Assembly (NCBI RefSeq): GCF_000377765.1
Contig: NZ_KB898664.1
Location: forward strand, 45,489-109,488
Source of the DNA: Gracilibacillus lacisalsi DSM 19029
Lineage (GTDB): Bacteria > Bacillota > Bacilli > Bacillales > Amphibacillaceae
DNA length: 64,000 nt
Direction: 5' to 3'
Shown: in pieces, positions 23,379-32,047 of the stretch
How the letters are laid out: each line of letters begins with the position of its first letter
Numbering within the stretch: position 1 is the stretch's first letter
Program-made: the position numbers and the translations under genes
Notes under the pieces: generated by a model
Told to the model about the DNA's origin: nothing
The model's input: only the letters and a program-made list of their open reading frames with translations
The model's database searches: none

Positions 23379-24443
23379 CTAATTTTTAAACCAATCCGCT
23401 TTTTCCATATGTAGAAACGGAATATCCGTATCAACCTTTCCTTCAATTCGTACATTGGAAAAATCGGTTCCAGCTAACCACTCAGCAAAATCAAACTCAG
23501 TCGGCTTTTGATCACCACCTAATGCAAGCCATGAAGCTAATGACTGAGGGAAGTATGCTGATGTATGAATCGTTCCAGCCCAATTACGATATTGATTCGA
23601 AAACAGCTCTTGATCAGAATCGTTCAACATCCGGAAAGCTTCGAGTCCAGATAAATCATGATTTTGTTTGTTATTCATTGCATTTAACCTTTTGTTGGAA
23701 TCATCTAAGAAATGGCGGTTTTCTTTAGTCATCATTTCAAAATGATTAGTACAAGTATTTCCTTGACGTACTTGTACACCTCGAGGTGACGTTTCTACAA
23801 TCGAAGCCATATTACTTTTTCCATCGAAGAGTATATAACTAAATGAACCACGATGCCGAAGTTCTTTTAATAAGGAAACTGCTTCTTCCACATTAGCGCA
23901 TAATTCTAGAACAAGTCTTCCCACCATGTGACAAACAAATCCGTCACCAGGGCGTTTTCGGTTAATAAATGTATAGCCTAAAGTAAGTCCCTTTTCGTTC
24001 ATTCCGTCAGATCTTCCTGAAACTCGTTGACTGACACCAATTGTCGCATAACCATGATCTGTTGGTTGATATACAACGTAACGCCCATCATAGGTTTTCG
24101 GGTGATAATCATAATTACGGATCATATAATCTTTTCCGATAAAAATAGAACAACCGGATTGCTGTAGTTTCAAGCGATAGCCGCCAAACTCTAACAAAAC
24201 GCGTTCCATTGGCCAGCCCAGTGCATCTCTTAACCCTTCCATTTCGTCCCAGATAGAGGAATTAAAACGTCTATATATGGCTTTTGCTGCATTCTCGTCA
24301 ATCCGAAATCGAGGAATTCTTACTTTCCATTGTCTATTTCGATTTTGCACAAGAAAAGAGTTTTTTAATTTTTGACCTTGTATATAGCCTAGCTCATAAT
24401 GCGAACCACGAAACTGGATCACATCTGTATAAATTTGTTTCAT
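23379..24443 (-). CDS. C45-family acyltransferase/amidohydrolase (penicillin-acyltransferase-like)
   Basis: With the start at 24443 (MKQIYTDV after GAGGTG) the protein has 354 residues; a longer frame upstream lacks a binding site. Features of peptidase family C45 are the N-terminal RGSHYELGYIQGQ motif, the SGCS segment with the Cys that would become the N-terminal nucleophile after self-cleavage, and MIRNYDYHP following it. The family includes isopenicillin-N acyltransferase and bacterial acylases with unknown natural substrates. It stands alone. Confidence 0.85.
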   Translation of the reverse strand: MKQIYTDVIQFRGSHYELGYIQGQKLKNSFLVQNRNRQWKVRIPRFRIDENAAKAIYRRFNSSIWDEMEGLRDALGWPMERVLLEFGGYRLKLQQSGCSIFIGKDYMIRNYDYHPKTYDGRYVVYQPTDHGYATIGVSQRVSGRSDGMNEKGLTLGYTFINRKRPGDGFVCHMVGRLVLELCANVEEAVSLLKELRHRGSFSYILFDGKSNMASIVETSPRGVQVRQGNTCTNHFEMMTKENRHFLDDSNKRLNAMNNKQNHDLSGLEAFRMLNDSDQELFSNQYRNWAGTIHTSAYFPQSLASWLALGGDQKPTEFDFAEWLAGTDFSNVRIEGKVDTDIPFLHMEKADWFKN

Positions 24444-24582
24444 TTTACTGCACCTCAATAAGTATGTAAATTTCAATCAATACTCTTCATTATAATCTAA
24501 TATGAGATTATTGAAAATATAGAAGAACTGTATAATAATGGGGGAGACTATTCCGACAAAACTTAAGCTTAGGGGGGATTAG

Positions 24583-25032
24583 TTGCAGTTTACATTTAAT
24601 CCTGATGTTAAATGGAAGAAATACAGTGTCAATTGATTTCTATATGTAATCGCTGTTGTTGTGACTGTGGTGAGCACATTTTCTAACATGTTAGAGATAG
24701 GCATGATCCAGTTAATTATCGGCCTTATCTTGCAGTTGTTAATTATTTTATTCGGTATAACTCGGGTTATGTTTTATTATAAAATGCCCAATAAAGTATA
24801 TTTACGTTTGGAAGAGAACTCTATCTCATTGTATCGACCAAATTTGTTAACCAGAATAGAAATTAAATTTCGTAACATTGAGCGTGTAGTTGAGATGGAC
24901 GATATGTTTTTATTGGTGCAGGATAACGGTAAAGAAGAGCATATAAATAAGGTGTGGTTAGCGGAAGAGGCGATCATGATGTTGAAAAAAGAATTAAAAT
25001 TTATCTTTAGTGAAAGGGCAATTCTTACTTGA
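24583..25032 (+). pseudogene. PH-domain-like membrane protein gene with in-frame stop
   Basis: A good site (AGGGGGG) precedes TTG 24583. The frame reads 17 codons to a TGA at 24634-24636, then stays open to 25032 with two hydrophobic spans and a bacterial-PH-like domain (YLRLEENSISLYRPN, IEIKFRNIERVVEMDD). The stop stands where KYSVN[W]FLY would be natural, so a TGG-to-TGA change is likely. The remaining part could start at GTG 24661, which lacks a binding site. Confidence 0.65.
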
Positions 25033-25084
25033 AGAATATCGAAGTACAGCAACACGAAAATGAATAAAAGGAGTTTGATGTGTA

Positions 25085-25555
25085 TTGGAAAATGAGATAC
25101 TATTCAGGCAAGCAGAAGCAAAAGATTTGGATAAAATTGTGAAAATGTTAGCGGATGATCCACTAGGTAAAACACGTGAAAATTATAGACATCCTCTACC
25201 AAAGCAATATATTAAAGCGTTTGAAGCGATACAATCAGATCCCAATAATGAGTTAATGGTGGCTACTTTGGAAGGAGATATTATTGGAGTACTACAAATT
25301 ACATTTACCCCTTACATAACGCATCAAGGGGGATGGCGAGCAACGATTGAAGGGGTGCGGACTGATGAGTCAGTAAGAGGGAAAGGGATCGGAACGAAGA
25401 TGATTACGTGGGCAATTGAGCGTGCTAAATCCCGAAATTGTCACTTAGTTCAACTAACAACAGACAAATCAAGAACAGATGCTTTAAGGTTCTATGAAAA
25501 CCTTGGTTTCAAAGCAACACATGAAGGCTTAAAATTAAAACTTAACAGGCGTTAA
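25085..25555 (+). CDS. GNAT-family N-acetyltransferase
   Basis: The 156-residue protein shows the GNAT acetyl-CoA loop VRGKGIGTKMITWA (about residues 96-110) and a typical C-terminal ALRFYENLGFKATHEG. TTG start after AAAGGAG. The substrate is unknown. Confidence 0.9.
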   Translation: MENEILFRQAEAKDLDKIVKMLADDPLGKTRENYRHPLPKQYIKAFEAIQSDPNNELMVATLEGDIIGVLQITFTPYITHQGGWRATIEGVRTDESVRGKGIGTKMITWAIERAKSRNCHLVQLTTDKSRTDALRFYENLGFKATHEGLKLKLNRR

Positions 25556-25566
25556 AAGGAATACCA

Positions 25567-25734
25567 TTGAGTAATTGGCCATATGTCTTGTACGCTTTGG
25601 TGCTTGGAATCATATCGATTGTAACAGGTGAAATAGTAACTTTTGTGATGTTAGGCTTAATTTTAATCAGCCTGCAAAATATCCACCGTGTACTGAAGGA
25701 ATTAGTTAAAATCAATCAAACAGATACTAAATAA
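25567..25734 (+). CDS. 55-residue membrane protein
   Basis: TTG start after AAAAGGA, 11 bases downstream of the GNAT gene. Two hydrophobic spans (YVLYALVLGIISIVTG, VTFVMLGLILISL), then an amphipathic tail (IHRVLKELVKINQTDTK). Likely co-transcribed with the GNAT gene. Unknown function. Confidence 0.6.
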   Translation: MSNWPYVLYALVLGIISIVTGEIVTFVMLGLILISLQNIHRVLKELVKINQTDTK

Positions 25735-25819
25735 CTATCTACATCATTTATCCGCTGTATATATGGGTTACCTTTTTTAAAAAAAGATGATTTCCTTGCA
25801 CATTCTTTCTAATTAGTCA

Positions 25820-26224
25820 TTAACTTATAACAAGTTTACATGCAGTGTAGGTATTATGTCGAATTTGATACCACTTTATTTGTGGTAGGGTATATTTATA
25901 GGATAATATTACCATGTCCACCTCGTCATCTGGGTGATGTTTCAAATCAAAATATGAAGGGACAGGTTTAGTTGAAGGGTGGGTATGGAAAATAGCTAAA
26001 ACCTGTTCCTTCCTGTTTTGAATCTTCTCAACTGTGGAAGTAACGATTTCTTTGGGAACAAAAAAACGGCTGCTTGATTTGACTTGGTTTTGCAATGGCC
26101 AAAATGACCTGACTTGTTTTGGAAAACCAGCTAATAGTCCGCATGCTTCATATGGTAACTGTCTTTCGCCTTCTACAATCAAAGCGTGATAGATGTTATT
26201 TGGTAAAGTGATTATTTTTTCCAT
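25820..26224 (-). CDS. JAMM/MPN+ zinc metalloprotease
   Basis: The 134-residue protein is a minimal JAB domain. It has Glu in YEACGLLAG (about residue 22) and the zinc signature HTHPSTKPVPSYFD (H-x-H-x7-S-x2-D). Stand-alone bacterial JAMM proteins often cleave isopeptide- or C-terminal-tailed substrates, but no ubiquitin-like gene is nearby. It overlaps the upstream coiled-coil gene by 13 bases and is probably translated with it, within a spore-surface cluster. Confidence 0.85.
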   Translation of the reverse strand: MEKIITLPNNIYHALIVEGERQLPYEACGLLAGFPKQVRSFWPLQNQVKSSSRFFVPKEIVTSTVEKIQNRKEQVLAIFHTHPSTKPVPSYFDLKHHPDDEVDMVILSYKYTLPQIKWYQIRHNTYTACKLVIS

Positions 26225-27267
26225 AATGATTTAGCTAATAACCATGTTTTTTTAATGCCACTTGGAGAAGTGTTTTCCTCTTGTGTAGTTTTTGTTTCTT
26301 GTTTGTGTGGAACGCTTTTTTGTTCTGGCTCAACTGTGGCTGGTTCCGGTTTACTTGGTTTAGGCTCAACAATTGGCTCTTGTTTTTTTGGTTCTCGAGA
26401 AACGGCTGATTCTTGCTCTTTTGGTTCAGAAGGAACATTGGATACTCTCGTTTTTGGTGCTTCTACTTGCTCCACCTGTTGGATGTTTTTCTCTTCACTT
26501 TCAGTTCTCTTTTTATTCACATTTTCTTCTTTAAGCTTTTCTTTATTTTTTATTTCAGTTTTTGGTTCTGTATTTGCTGTTTTCTTTTTGACAATGATAT
26601 TTTTGTTGAGTTCGTATTTTGCATTGTGGAATACCTTCTTACCATTCTGGACAGTGATCATATTCGTATCAGTAGATGGACGTCGCCGTTTTGGGTTTGT
26701 CATCGTACGATTACTTGGGGGTGGGGTTACATGGCTTTTAGGCTTTGCTGCTTTTAACATGTTATGCAATCGACGGTATTCACTCGTAGGTCTTCTCGTT
26801 CGCTGCTGTTGTTTTTCAGGTTGAGGCTGATTTTTGACTTGAGTAAATACATGCTTCTGCTCATCTATTTGTTTTTTTACTTCATGTAATTCTGTATCTG
26901 TATGTCCGATTATTTGATCTACTTTTTCGAGTAATTCATTAATACGTATTTCTTTCACATCATCCTTTATACTGTGAACGTCCTTCTTTAATTGTTGGAT
27001 CGAGTGGTTAATTGCATGGATTTGAGCAGCTACTTTCTGTTCCTTCTGTTCATAACCTTGTATTTGCTTTTGATAGGTTTCTTCCATAACCTTCATTTCT
27101 CCTTTATATTTAGCTAATTCTTTCTTTGTTTCTTCTAATTCTTGTTGGACTTCCATATATAAAACGGATTCACTCTGATTCCACGTTTCTATTGCTTTTT
27201 TATAAACTTCTAGATCACGATTTAATTTTTCAATTTCTTCATAATTATAGAGCCTATATTGATACAT
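26212..27267 (-). CDS. Coiled-coil protein with Pro/Glu-rich linker
   Basis: The 351-residue protein is a long coiled coil (about residues 5-140), then a basic region with PTSEYRRLHNMLKAAKP, then a low-complexity Lys/Glu/Pro part (about 230-330) and a short end (GIKKTWLLAKSLWKK). The segments SIKDDVKEIRINELLEKVDQ and SEYRRLHNML recur in the 120-residue protein at 30616-30978. Each coiled-coil gene is divergent from one of the two KVYDW paralogues, so the pairs look duplicated together. A structural role at the spore surface is inferred. Confidence 0.8.
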   Translation of the reverse strand: MYQYRLYNYEEIEKLNRDLEVYKKAIETWNQSESVLYMEVQQELEETKKELAKYKGEMKVMEETYQKQIQGYEQKEQKVAAQIHAINHSIQQLKKDVHSIKDDVKEIRINELLEKVDQIIGHTDTELHEVKKQIDEQKHVFTQVKNQPQPEKQQQRTRRPTSEYRRLHNMLKAAKPKSHVTPPPSNRTMTNPKRRRPSTDTNMITVQNGKKVFHNAKYELNKNIIVKKKTANTEPKTEIKNKEKLKEENVNKKRTESEEKNIQQVEQVEAPKTRVSNVPSEPKEQESAVSREPKKQEPIVEPKPSKPEPATVEPEQKSVPHKQETKTTQEENTSPSGIKKTWLLAKSLWKK

Positions 27268-27461
27268 GACGATTCACCCTTTTTACTGCACATTAATATA
27301 ATATTGGTGAAACACCAATTCGTGACAAATGTGCTGTTTTATTCAGATTTTATAACTGATACTGATGAAACTCACACTTGTTTTGCGCTTGCGGACTCTT
27401 TTTATCATATGATATTCGCCTAACTTCCCAAATATCATGATATTTCCGCAAATTCACTAAA

Positions 27462-27489
27462 ACATTTTTTGGTGTGTTGTCATAGGCTA
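27462..27489 (+). promoter_or_regulatory. Sigma-K-type promoter
   Basis: AC (27462-27463), a 17-base spacer and CATAGGCTA (27481-27489), an exact match to the sigma-K -10 consensus CATANNNTA. It precedes the KVYDW gene at 27525 and predicts late mother-cell expression. Confidence 0.7.
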
Positions 27490-27524
27490 TATGGACAGTA
27501 ATCTTATTTGGAGGTGTTTGCTCG

Positions 27525-28199
27525 ATGCAAATGGATAATCTAACAGGAGGGCAGGAGCTTCTGTGTATTAATACAGAGAAGGTATATGACTGGATCTTAA
27601 ACGAAGCAACTTTCGATTTGAATTTGCCAGACTTAGAATTACCGATCAACCCTGTAACTGGTGATCAGCTAGAATGTGATGATATTGATTTAGACTCAGT
27701 AACTTGTGAAGTTGCTCCTGCTGAAACGGATCCAATCGTTGTATTGGAACGTGAAGATCAAGTGTTTATCGTGGATGATGAAGAAGTAACATTACAAATT
27801 GTTAACATTCGTAAAAATTTCGAGGTAACTGTTTTCGTTAATTTGGTACCGGCGCTTGGTGGTACTCAAGTAGAAGTTGGTACGGCAGAATTTACTCGTT
27901 GTGAGCAAGTCATTCTTTGTGCACCAGAAGGAACAGACATAGATGTATCGTATACAGATCTAGATTGCTTTGTATGTACTGCTGCATGTGATGCAGGTAC
28001 TACTACAGAAGCAGATGAATTAGATGTTACAGTAACTGTACGTCTATGCCAAAGCATCCAATCTACTTTTGATGTAACATTAGAACTTGTAGCTGAGTTC
28101 TGTCAACCACGAGACATTTTACCATTCCCACCATGCCCAGCACCAACTATTCCAGCACAATGCCCTGTAGTTTTCCCTAGTAACGGGAATAACGGATAA
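27525..28199 (+). CDS. Putative spore-surface protein, KVYDW paralogue 1
   Basis: The 224-residue protein is acidic, beta-rich and has about nine Cys residues (LLCINTEKVYDWILNEATF, QLECDDIDLDSVTCEV, CEQVILCAPEGTDIDVSYTD, CFVCTAACDAG) and a Pro/Cys-rich end (FPPCPAPTIPAQCPVVFP). The ICxNTEKVYDW opening recalls proteins of Bacillaceae spore coats or exosporia, but I cannot name a family. It is about 75 percent identical by eye to the first part of the 304-residue protein at 31120. A sigma-K-type promoter lies upstream and a terminator directly follows. Confidence 0.72.
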   Translation: MQMDNLTGGQELLCINTEKVYDWILNEATFDLNLPDLELPINPVTGDQLECDDIDLDSVTCEVAPAETDPIVVLEREDQVFIVDDEEVTLQIVNIRKNFEVTVFVNLVPALGGTQVEVGTAEFTRCEQVILCAPEGTDIDVSYTDLDCFVCTAACDAGTTTEADELDVTVTVRLCQSIQSTFDVTLELVAEFCQPRDILPFPPCPAPTIPAQCPVVFPSNGNNG

Positions 28200-28216
28200 T
28201 TCAACGACATAGGGAT

Positions 28217-28249
28217 AAAGAGAGGGAAAATCCTCTCTTTCTTTTTTTT
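28217..28249 (+). terminator. Terminator
   Basis: AAAGAGAGG / CCTCTCTTT around GAAAAT, followed by CTTTTTTTT. Confidence 0.85.
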
Positions 28250-28281
28250 CATCTAGAAAGACATACGAAAGAGGTGTATTT

Positions 28282-28869
28282 ATGTCTGATCATCAGGAAA
28301 TACAACAAAAACTAATTAACTGGCAAGAAGAGCAGTCGTCTTATTTAGACCAAATCAAAGGTTTAATTCAAGATTTAGGTGTTACCGAAGATTTAAAGAT
28401 AATTTGCTATTTTACTTCTTCTTTTCAACTGGCACATCAAGAAGATCGGGAGAATTATGGCATCGGTTCCTTTCATGTTCAGAATGTTGGAAACAAAGCC
28501 TTAACTAACCCACATATAGGGCTGAAGATCACCGCCAACATTGACTTTCAATTTTCAGGAAAATACCTCTATCAAAATTCCAAACAAACAAGAATGCTGT
28601 CAAATGCATGGGAGCGAATTAATGAACCATCTGACAAAAATGAGATTTGGTTAAGGCCGACCCAACAACAGACAATTGAACCAGGTGAGACATTAACCTT
28701 TTCCAATTTCCAAATTAAATGGATTCCAACCGGTAAATACTCTGGTACGATTCAAGGATTCACCTATGGCAATGAATTACCTAATGGTGTGAATGCATTG
28801 AATCAGATTAACCTGAACGGCTCGGTAGCAGATCGGCAACAGGAGGGCGATCTACATGAAAAAAAGTAA
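28282..28869 (+). CDS. Unknown soluble protein of the spore-surface cluster
   Basis: The 195-residue protein has a helical N-terminus (about 35 residues) and a beta-sandwich-like body (ICYFTSSFQL, GIGSFHVQNVGNKALTNP, FSNFQIKWIPTGKYSGTIQG). It starts after GAAAGAGGTG and overlaps the next gene by 14 bases. No family is recognised. The coupling to a glycosyltransferase-like gene suggests a glycan or surface role. Confidence 0.7.
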   Translation: MSDHQEIQQKLINWQEEQSSYLDQIKGLIQDLGVTEDLKIICYFTSSFQLAHQEDRENYGIGSFHVQNVGNKALTNPHIGLKITANIDFQFSGKYLYQNSKQTRMLSNAWERINEPSDKNEIWLRPTQQQTIEPGETLTFSNFQIKWIPTGKYSGTIQGFTYGNELPNGVNALNQINLNGSVADRQQEGDLHEKK

Positions 28870-29176
28870 AAGAGATCAACAATCATTTGATATCAATCAA
28901 ATGATAAGCCAATATATGAAAGACTATATCGACCGTATCCATAAGGAGGATTATAAAAAGAATAATAGTTTTGTATATTTAGAAAACGAAACATTGCATA
29001 TGCTGCTCATGTATTTATTTATGAAAAATACTAGTAATAATACCGACAGTAGTCAGGTTAATTTATCAGAACTAGCGGAGGTACTAGATCGTCATATTGA
29101 AAACAACCGTCAAGGTTATGAAGAAGTAATTCAGCTATTAAAGTCTAGAGCTGAAGGAAGTAACGAAAATGACTAA
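28856..29176 (+). CDS. Unknown small helical protein
   Basis: The 106-residue protein is hydrophilic and helical with conserved-looking LENETLHMLLMYLFMKN. It overlaps both neighbours, so the three genes at 28282-30392 are one translational unit. Unknown function. Confidence 0.65.
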   Translation: MKKSKRDQQSFDINQMISQYMKDYIDRIHKEDYKKNNSFVYLENETLHMLLMYLFMKNTSNNTDSSQVNLSELAEVLDRHIENNRQGYEEVIQLLKSRAEGSNEND

Positions 29177-30392
29177 TCGTTGGTTATATTTGCCGATTGA
29201 AGTGAAAGTACGTGAACTAGATGCTAAATTACTTCTTTCTTATTATGCGATTCGTAGAGGCTATCAAGTAATGATTGGCGACATTGTCTTAGTGGCAGAA
29301 GCTGCAGCTCATTATCCCTCGGGTATATATTTCGCAAAAGGCGGACCAAAAGGGTTTCGAAAACGCATGGTCACCAAAGCTACTGAACATGGCCAAACAG
29401 TTGTTGAACTGGATGAAGAAGGATTATTAATCGAGAAAAATCAATATATACGTGACCGAATGAGAAAAGATACATTAGAGCTTGTAGAACATGAATATTG
29501 TTGGGGTGAGTACCAAAAACAAATCATTAGTGATACATATCCTGATATGGCTAATAAATGTCATGTTGTAGGTAATCCACGAATTGATTTACTAAAGCCT
29601 AAATTTCGAAATTTGTATCAGGATGAGGTTAAAAGCCTGCGACAACAATATGGCGATTTTATTTTAATTAATACCAGGTTCTCTTTATATAATGCGGCAA
29701 AAGGTAAAAAAGATACGGTCTTTGTCCAACATATCAAAGCACTTTATGAATCTTTTTTAGAAATGATTAAAGTGACGGCAAGCCATTTTCCTCATGTCAA
29801 CATAGTTATTCGTCCACACCCAGCTGAAAATTTTAATTCTTATCGACGACTGTTCAAAAATATATCAAATGTCCATGTAGTCCATGAAGGCGGCATTAAT
29901 AAATGGATATTAGCAGCAAAACTCGTAATTCATAATGGTTGTACATCAGGTATTGAAGCCTTTCTTCTGGATCAGCCAGTGATTGTCTATCAACCTTTTG
30001 AAACAAATGAAATAGAGCTGCCAAATCTATTGGGTTTTAAGGCAACAAGTTTGACAGAATTACGTGCTACTATTGATCAGCTATTACATCATCCAGTTGT
30101 TATTCCAGGTGATGATAGGTTGTATCATTATTGTAGCTGGGAAAAAAATAAATATGCTGTTGATCATATTTTAGATTTATGTAATACAATTTCGTTGCCA
30201 TCACCACCTCGTAGCCGTTCAAACCCTAAAATTGAGCAGAAAAAAAACCTTCGAAAGCAAAAGCGGAAATTTTCATTGTCTGCAGAAGAAATTACATCTT
30301 TTTATCAAAAATTAGATGATATAGAGGGGCAATCTCCCCAACGAACAATTAAGCAAATTTCGCAAAATCTTTTCCATATTAAACAAGTATGA
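29169..30392 (+). CDS. Surface carbohydrate biosynthesis protein, GT-B-like
   Basis: The 407-residue protein opens WLYLPIEVKVRELDAKLLLS and contains CHVVGNPRIDLL, INTRFSLYN, VIRPHPAEN and HNGCTSGIEAFLLDQPVI. These match the surface-carbohydrate-biosynthesis family (TIGR04396-like), which has a GT-B/CDP-glycerol-transferase-like fold. The family normally sits in glycan clusters with pseudaminic- or legionaminic-type sugars, as here. The acceptor and donor are unknown. Confidence 0.82.
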   Translation: MTNRWLYLPIEVKVRELDAKLLLSYYAIRRGYQVMIGDIVLVAEAAAHYPSGIYFAKGGPKGFRKRMVTKATEHGQTVVELDEEGLLIEKNQYIRDRMRKDTLELVEHEYCWGEYQKQIISDTYPDMANKCHVVGNPRIDLLKPKFRNLYQDEVKSLRQQYGDFILINTRFSLYNAAKGKKDTVFVQHIKALYESFLEMIKVTASHFPHVNIVIRPHPAENFNSYRRLFKNISNVHVVHEGGINKWILAAKLVIHNGCTSGIEAFLLDQPVIVYQPFETNEIELPNLLGFKATSLTELRATIDQLLHHPVVIPGDDRLYHYCSWEKNKYAVDHILDLCNTISLPSPPRSRSNPKIEQKKNLRKQKRKFSLSAEEITSFYQKLDDIEGQSPQRTIKQISQNLFHIKQV

Positions 30393-30393
30393 A

Positions 30394-30522
30394 TTATTTC
30401 ATACAGCAGCCGCCTTTGCTTCTTCTTATAGCTTTTCTTTTAATCTTAGAAGTGATAACGATTGGTTCATTTGATGATTTAAAATAATTGCCTACTTTTT
30501 TTGTGATTTGTTTAGCTTTCAT
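30394..30522 (-). CDS. 42-residue basic Cys-tailed protein
   Basis: ATG 30522 follows a strong AAAGGAGA site. The product (MKAKQITKKVGNYFKSSNEP, later KRKAIRRSKGGCCMK) is Lys/Arg-rich with a CC pair at the end, like small cross-linked coat peptides. It ends two bases from the convergent gene. The near-consensus CATACCAATA lies upstream on its strand. A coat role is inferred. Confidence 0.6.
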   Translation of the reverse strand: MKAKQITKKVGNYFKSSNEPIVITSKIKRKAIRRSKGGCCMK

Positions 30523-30615
30523 TGAGCCATCTCCTTTAATTATTGTCCATTTTAGTATATTGGTATGTTTAAAAAAGGTATGGACGAATGGAAGTGTTGT
30601 CGAAAAACTAGGTGT

Positions 30616-30978
30616 TTATCGTTTGTTATGGTGAATAGCTGTTACCTCAGTCGTTGGGTTATTCCACTTTTTATTCGTATTGTTAGAGCTATCTGTTTGA
30701 ACCGATTGGAGCATTCTTTGCAACTTACTGTATTCTGATGGCTGATATTTGGTTTTTTTAGATGTCACCGGTTTTCTCATTTCTGTTAATCCTTGTTGCA
30801 GCTGATCGACATCCTGTTTGACGCCATTCATTTCATTAATAAATAGTTCTAACCTATCGATCAATTTCGCTATTCGCAATTTCTCCACGTCGCCTTTTAT
30901 GGATTGTACTTCTTGTTGTAATTCTGCGAGCACCTCGTTAAGATTTTCGATATCTAATTGATCACTTTTTTCGTTCAT
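30616..30978 (-). CDS. Coiled-coil protein, short paralogue
   Basis: The 120-residue protein has a coiled coil (about residues 6-70) and PSEYSKLQRML near residue 80, matching SEYRRLHNML and the coiled-coil segments of the 351-residue protein. A GAAAGGAGA site precedes the ATG. It is divergent from KVYDW paralogue 2 and shares a control region with two sigma-K-type promoters. Confidence 0.75.
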   Translation of the reverse strand: MNEKSDQLDIENLNEVLAELQQEVQSIKGDVEKLRIAKLIDRLELFINEMNGVKQDVDQLQQGLTEMRKPVTSKKTKYQPSEYSKLQRMLQSVQTDSSNNTNKKWNNPTTEVTAIHHNKR

Positions 30979-31014
30979 TTTTTGAATCTCCTTTCGTGAT
31001 TATCGCCTACTACC

Positions 31015-31041
31015 TAATGTATGATGCTTTTGATAAACCGT
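31015..31041 (-). promoter_or_regulatory. Sigma-K-type promoter, leftward
   Basis: On the minus strand, AC (31041-31040), a 16-base spacer and CATACATTA (31023-31015), an exact CATANNNTA match, point at the coiled-coil gene. Confidence 0.65.
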
Positions 31042-31053
31042 GAAATAACATTA

Positions 31054-31081
31054 ACGTTTTACCTATTAGTTTCATAGTCTA
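31054..31081 (+). promoter_or_regulatory. Sigma-K-type promoter, rightward
   Basis: AC (31054-31055), a 17-base spacer and CATAGTCTA (31073-31081), an exact CATANNNTA match, precede KVYDW paralogue 2. Spacing is the same as at 27462-27489. Confidence 0.7.
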
Positions 31082-31119
31082 TAGGGAGATGACGATCATA
31101 ATGGAGGTGTGTAAGTGAA

Positions 31120-32034
31120 ATGGCAATTAACCACATAACAGGTGGGCAGGAGTTATTGTGTGTCAATACCGAAAAAGTATATGACTGGGTCCTAAATGAG
31201 GCAACATTTGATTTAAATATAGATGGATTGGAATTGCCGATTAATACGGTGACTGGTGCCCAATTAGAATGTGACGATATTGATCTAAATACCGTAACAT
31301 GTGAGGTTATTCCAGCGGAAGAAGATTCAATTGTTGTGTTAGATCGCGAAGATCAGGTATTTATAATAGATGATGAAGAAGTAACTTTACAAGTTGTCAA
31401 TATCCGAAAAAGCTTTGATGTCATCGTAAATGCACAACTAATACCAGAGCTTGGTGGGGGTACAGTTGAAATTGGTACGGCTACCTTTTCACGTTGTGAG
31501 CAAGTGATACTTTGTGCACCAGAAGGAACAGATATTAATGTATCCTATACTGATTTAAGTTGTTTTGTATGTTCGGTAAATTGTGATACAGGTACAACGA
31601 CGGAAATCGATGAATTAAATGTAACATTAACAGTACGGATATGCCAAAGCATTCAATCAACACATGAGGTTACAATTGAGTTAGAAGCTGATTTTTGTCA
31701 GCCACGTGATATGTTACCAGTTCCTCCTTGCCCAACACCAACGATCCCGGCACAATGCCCAGTTGTTTTTCCTGCTTCAGAACCTGAAATAAGTAAAAAG
31801 AAGAAACATGTACTAAGTAAGAAAAAATCGTTCGGAGTAATGAATACGGAACAACAGGTAGTAGAAGAAACGCCACAAATCGTACAAGAAACAAACGAAA
31901 TAACGGCTGTCGAAGAAGAGCCAAATGAACAAATAAATCCGGAATCGGTATTAAATGAAGAACCATTAAATGAAGCAACTCATTCAGAAGACCTAACAAA
32001 TGAAGAAGCAACAGAGACAAAAGGAGAGGAATAA
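31120..32034 (+). CDS. Putative spore-surface protein, KVYDW paralogue 2
   Basis: The 304-residue protein repeats the whole of paralogue 1 (LLCVNTEKVYDWVLNEATF, CEQVILCAPEGTDINVSYTD, PCPTPTIPAQCPVVFP) over residues 1-222. It then adds an 80-residue tail, first basic (KKKKHVLSKKKS) and then Glu/Asn/Thr-rich and repetitive (EEPNEQINPES, LNEEPLNEATHSEDL). Such an acidic tail could be a spacer or a glycosylation or cross-linking site. The start is ATG 31120 after GGAGGTG. Confidence 0.74.
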   Translation: MAINHITGGQELLCVNTEKVYDWVLNEATFDLNIDGLELPINTVTGAQLECDDIDLNTVTCEVIPAEEDSIVVLDREDQVFIIDDEEVTLQVVNIRKSFDVIVNAQLIPELGGGTVEIGTATFSRCEQVILCAPEGTDINVSYTDLSCFVCSVNCDTGTTTEIDELNVTLTVRICQSIQSTHEVTIELEADFCQPRDMLPVPPCPTPTIPAQCPVVFPASEPEISKKKKHVLSKKKSFGVMNTEQQVVEETPQIVQETNEITAVEEEPNEQINPESVLNEEPLNEATHSEDLTNEEATETKGEE

Positions 32035-32047
32035 TCCTCTCTTTTTT
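32024..32047 (+). terminator. Terminator overlapping the stop codon
   Basis: GAGAGGA-ATAA-TCCTCTC followed by TTTTTT; the loop contains the TAA stop of the preceding gene. Confidence 0.85.

Noticed and set aside
26235-26824. Several frames opposite the Pro/Glu-rich coiled-coil gene
   Set aside because: Compositional shadows of a low-complexity region.
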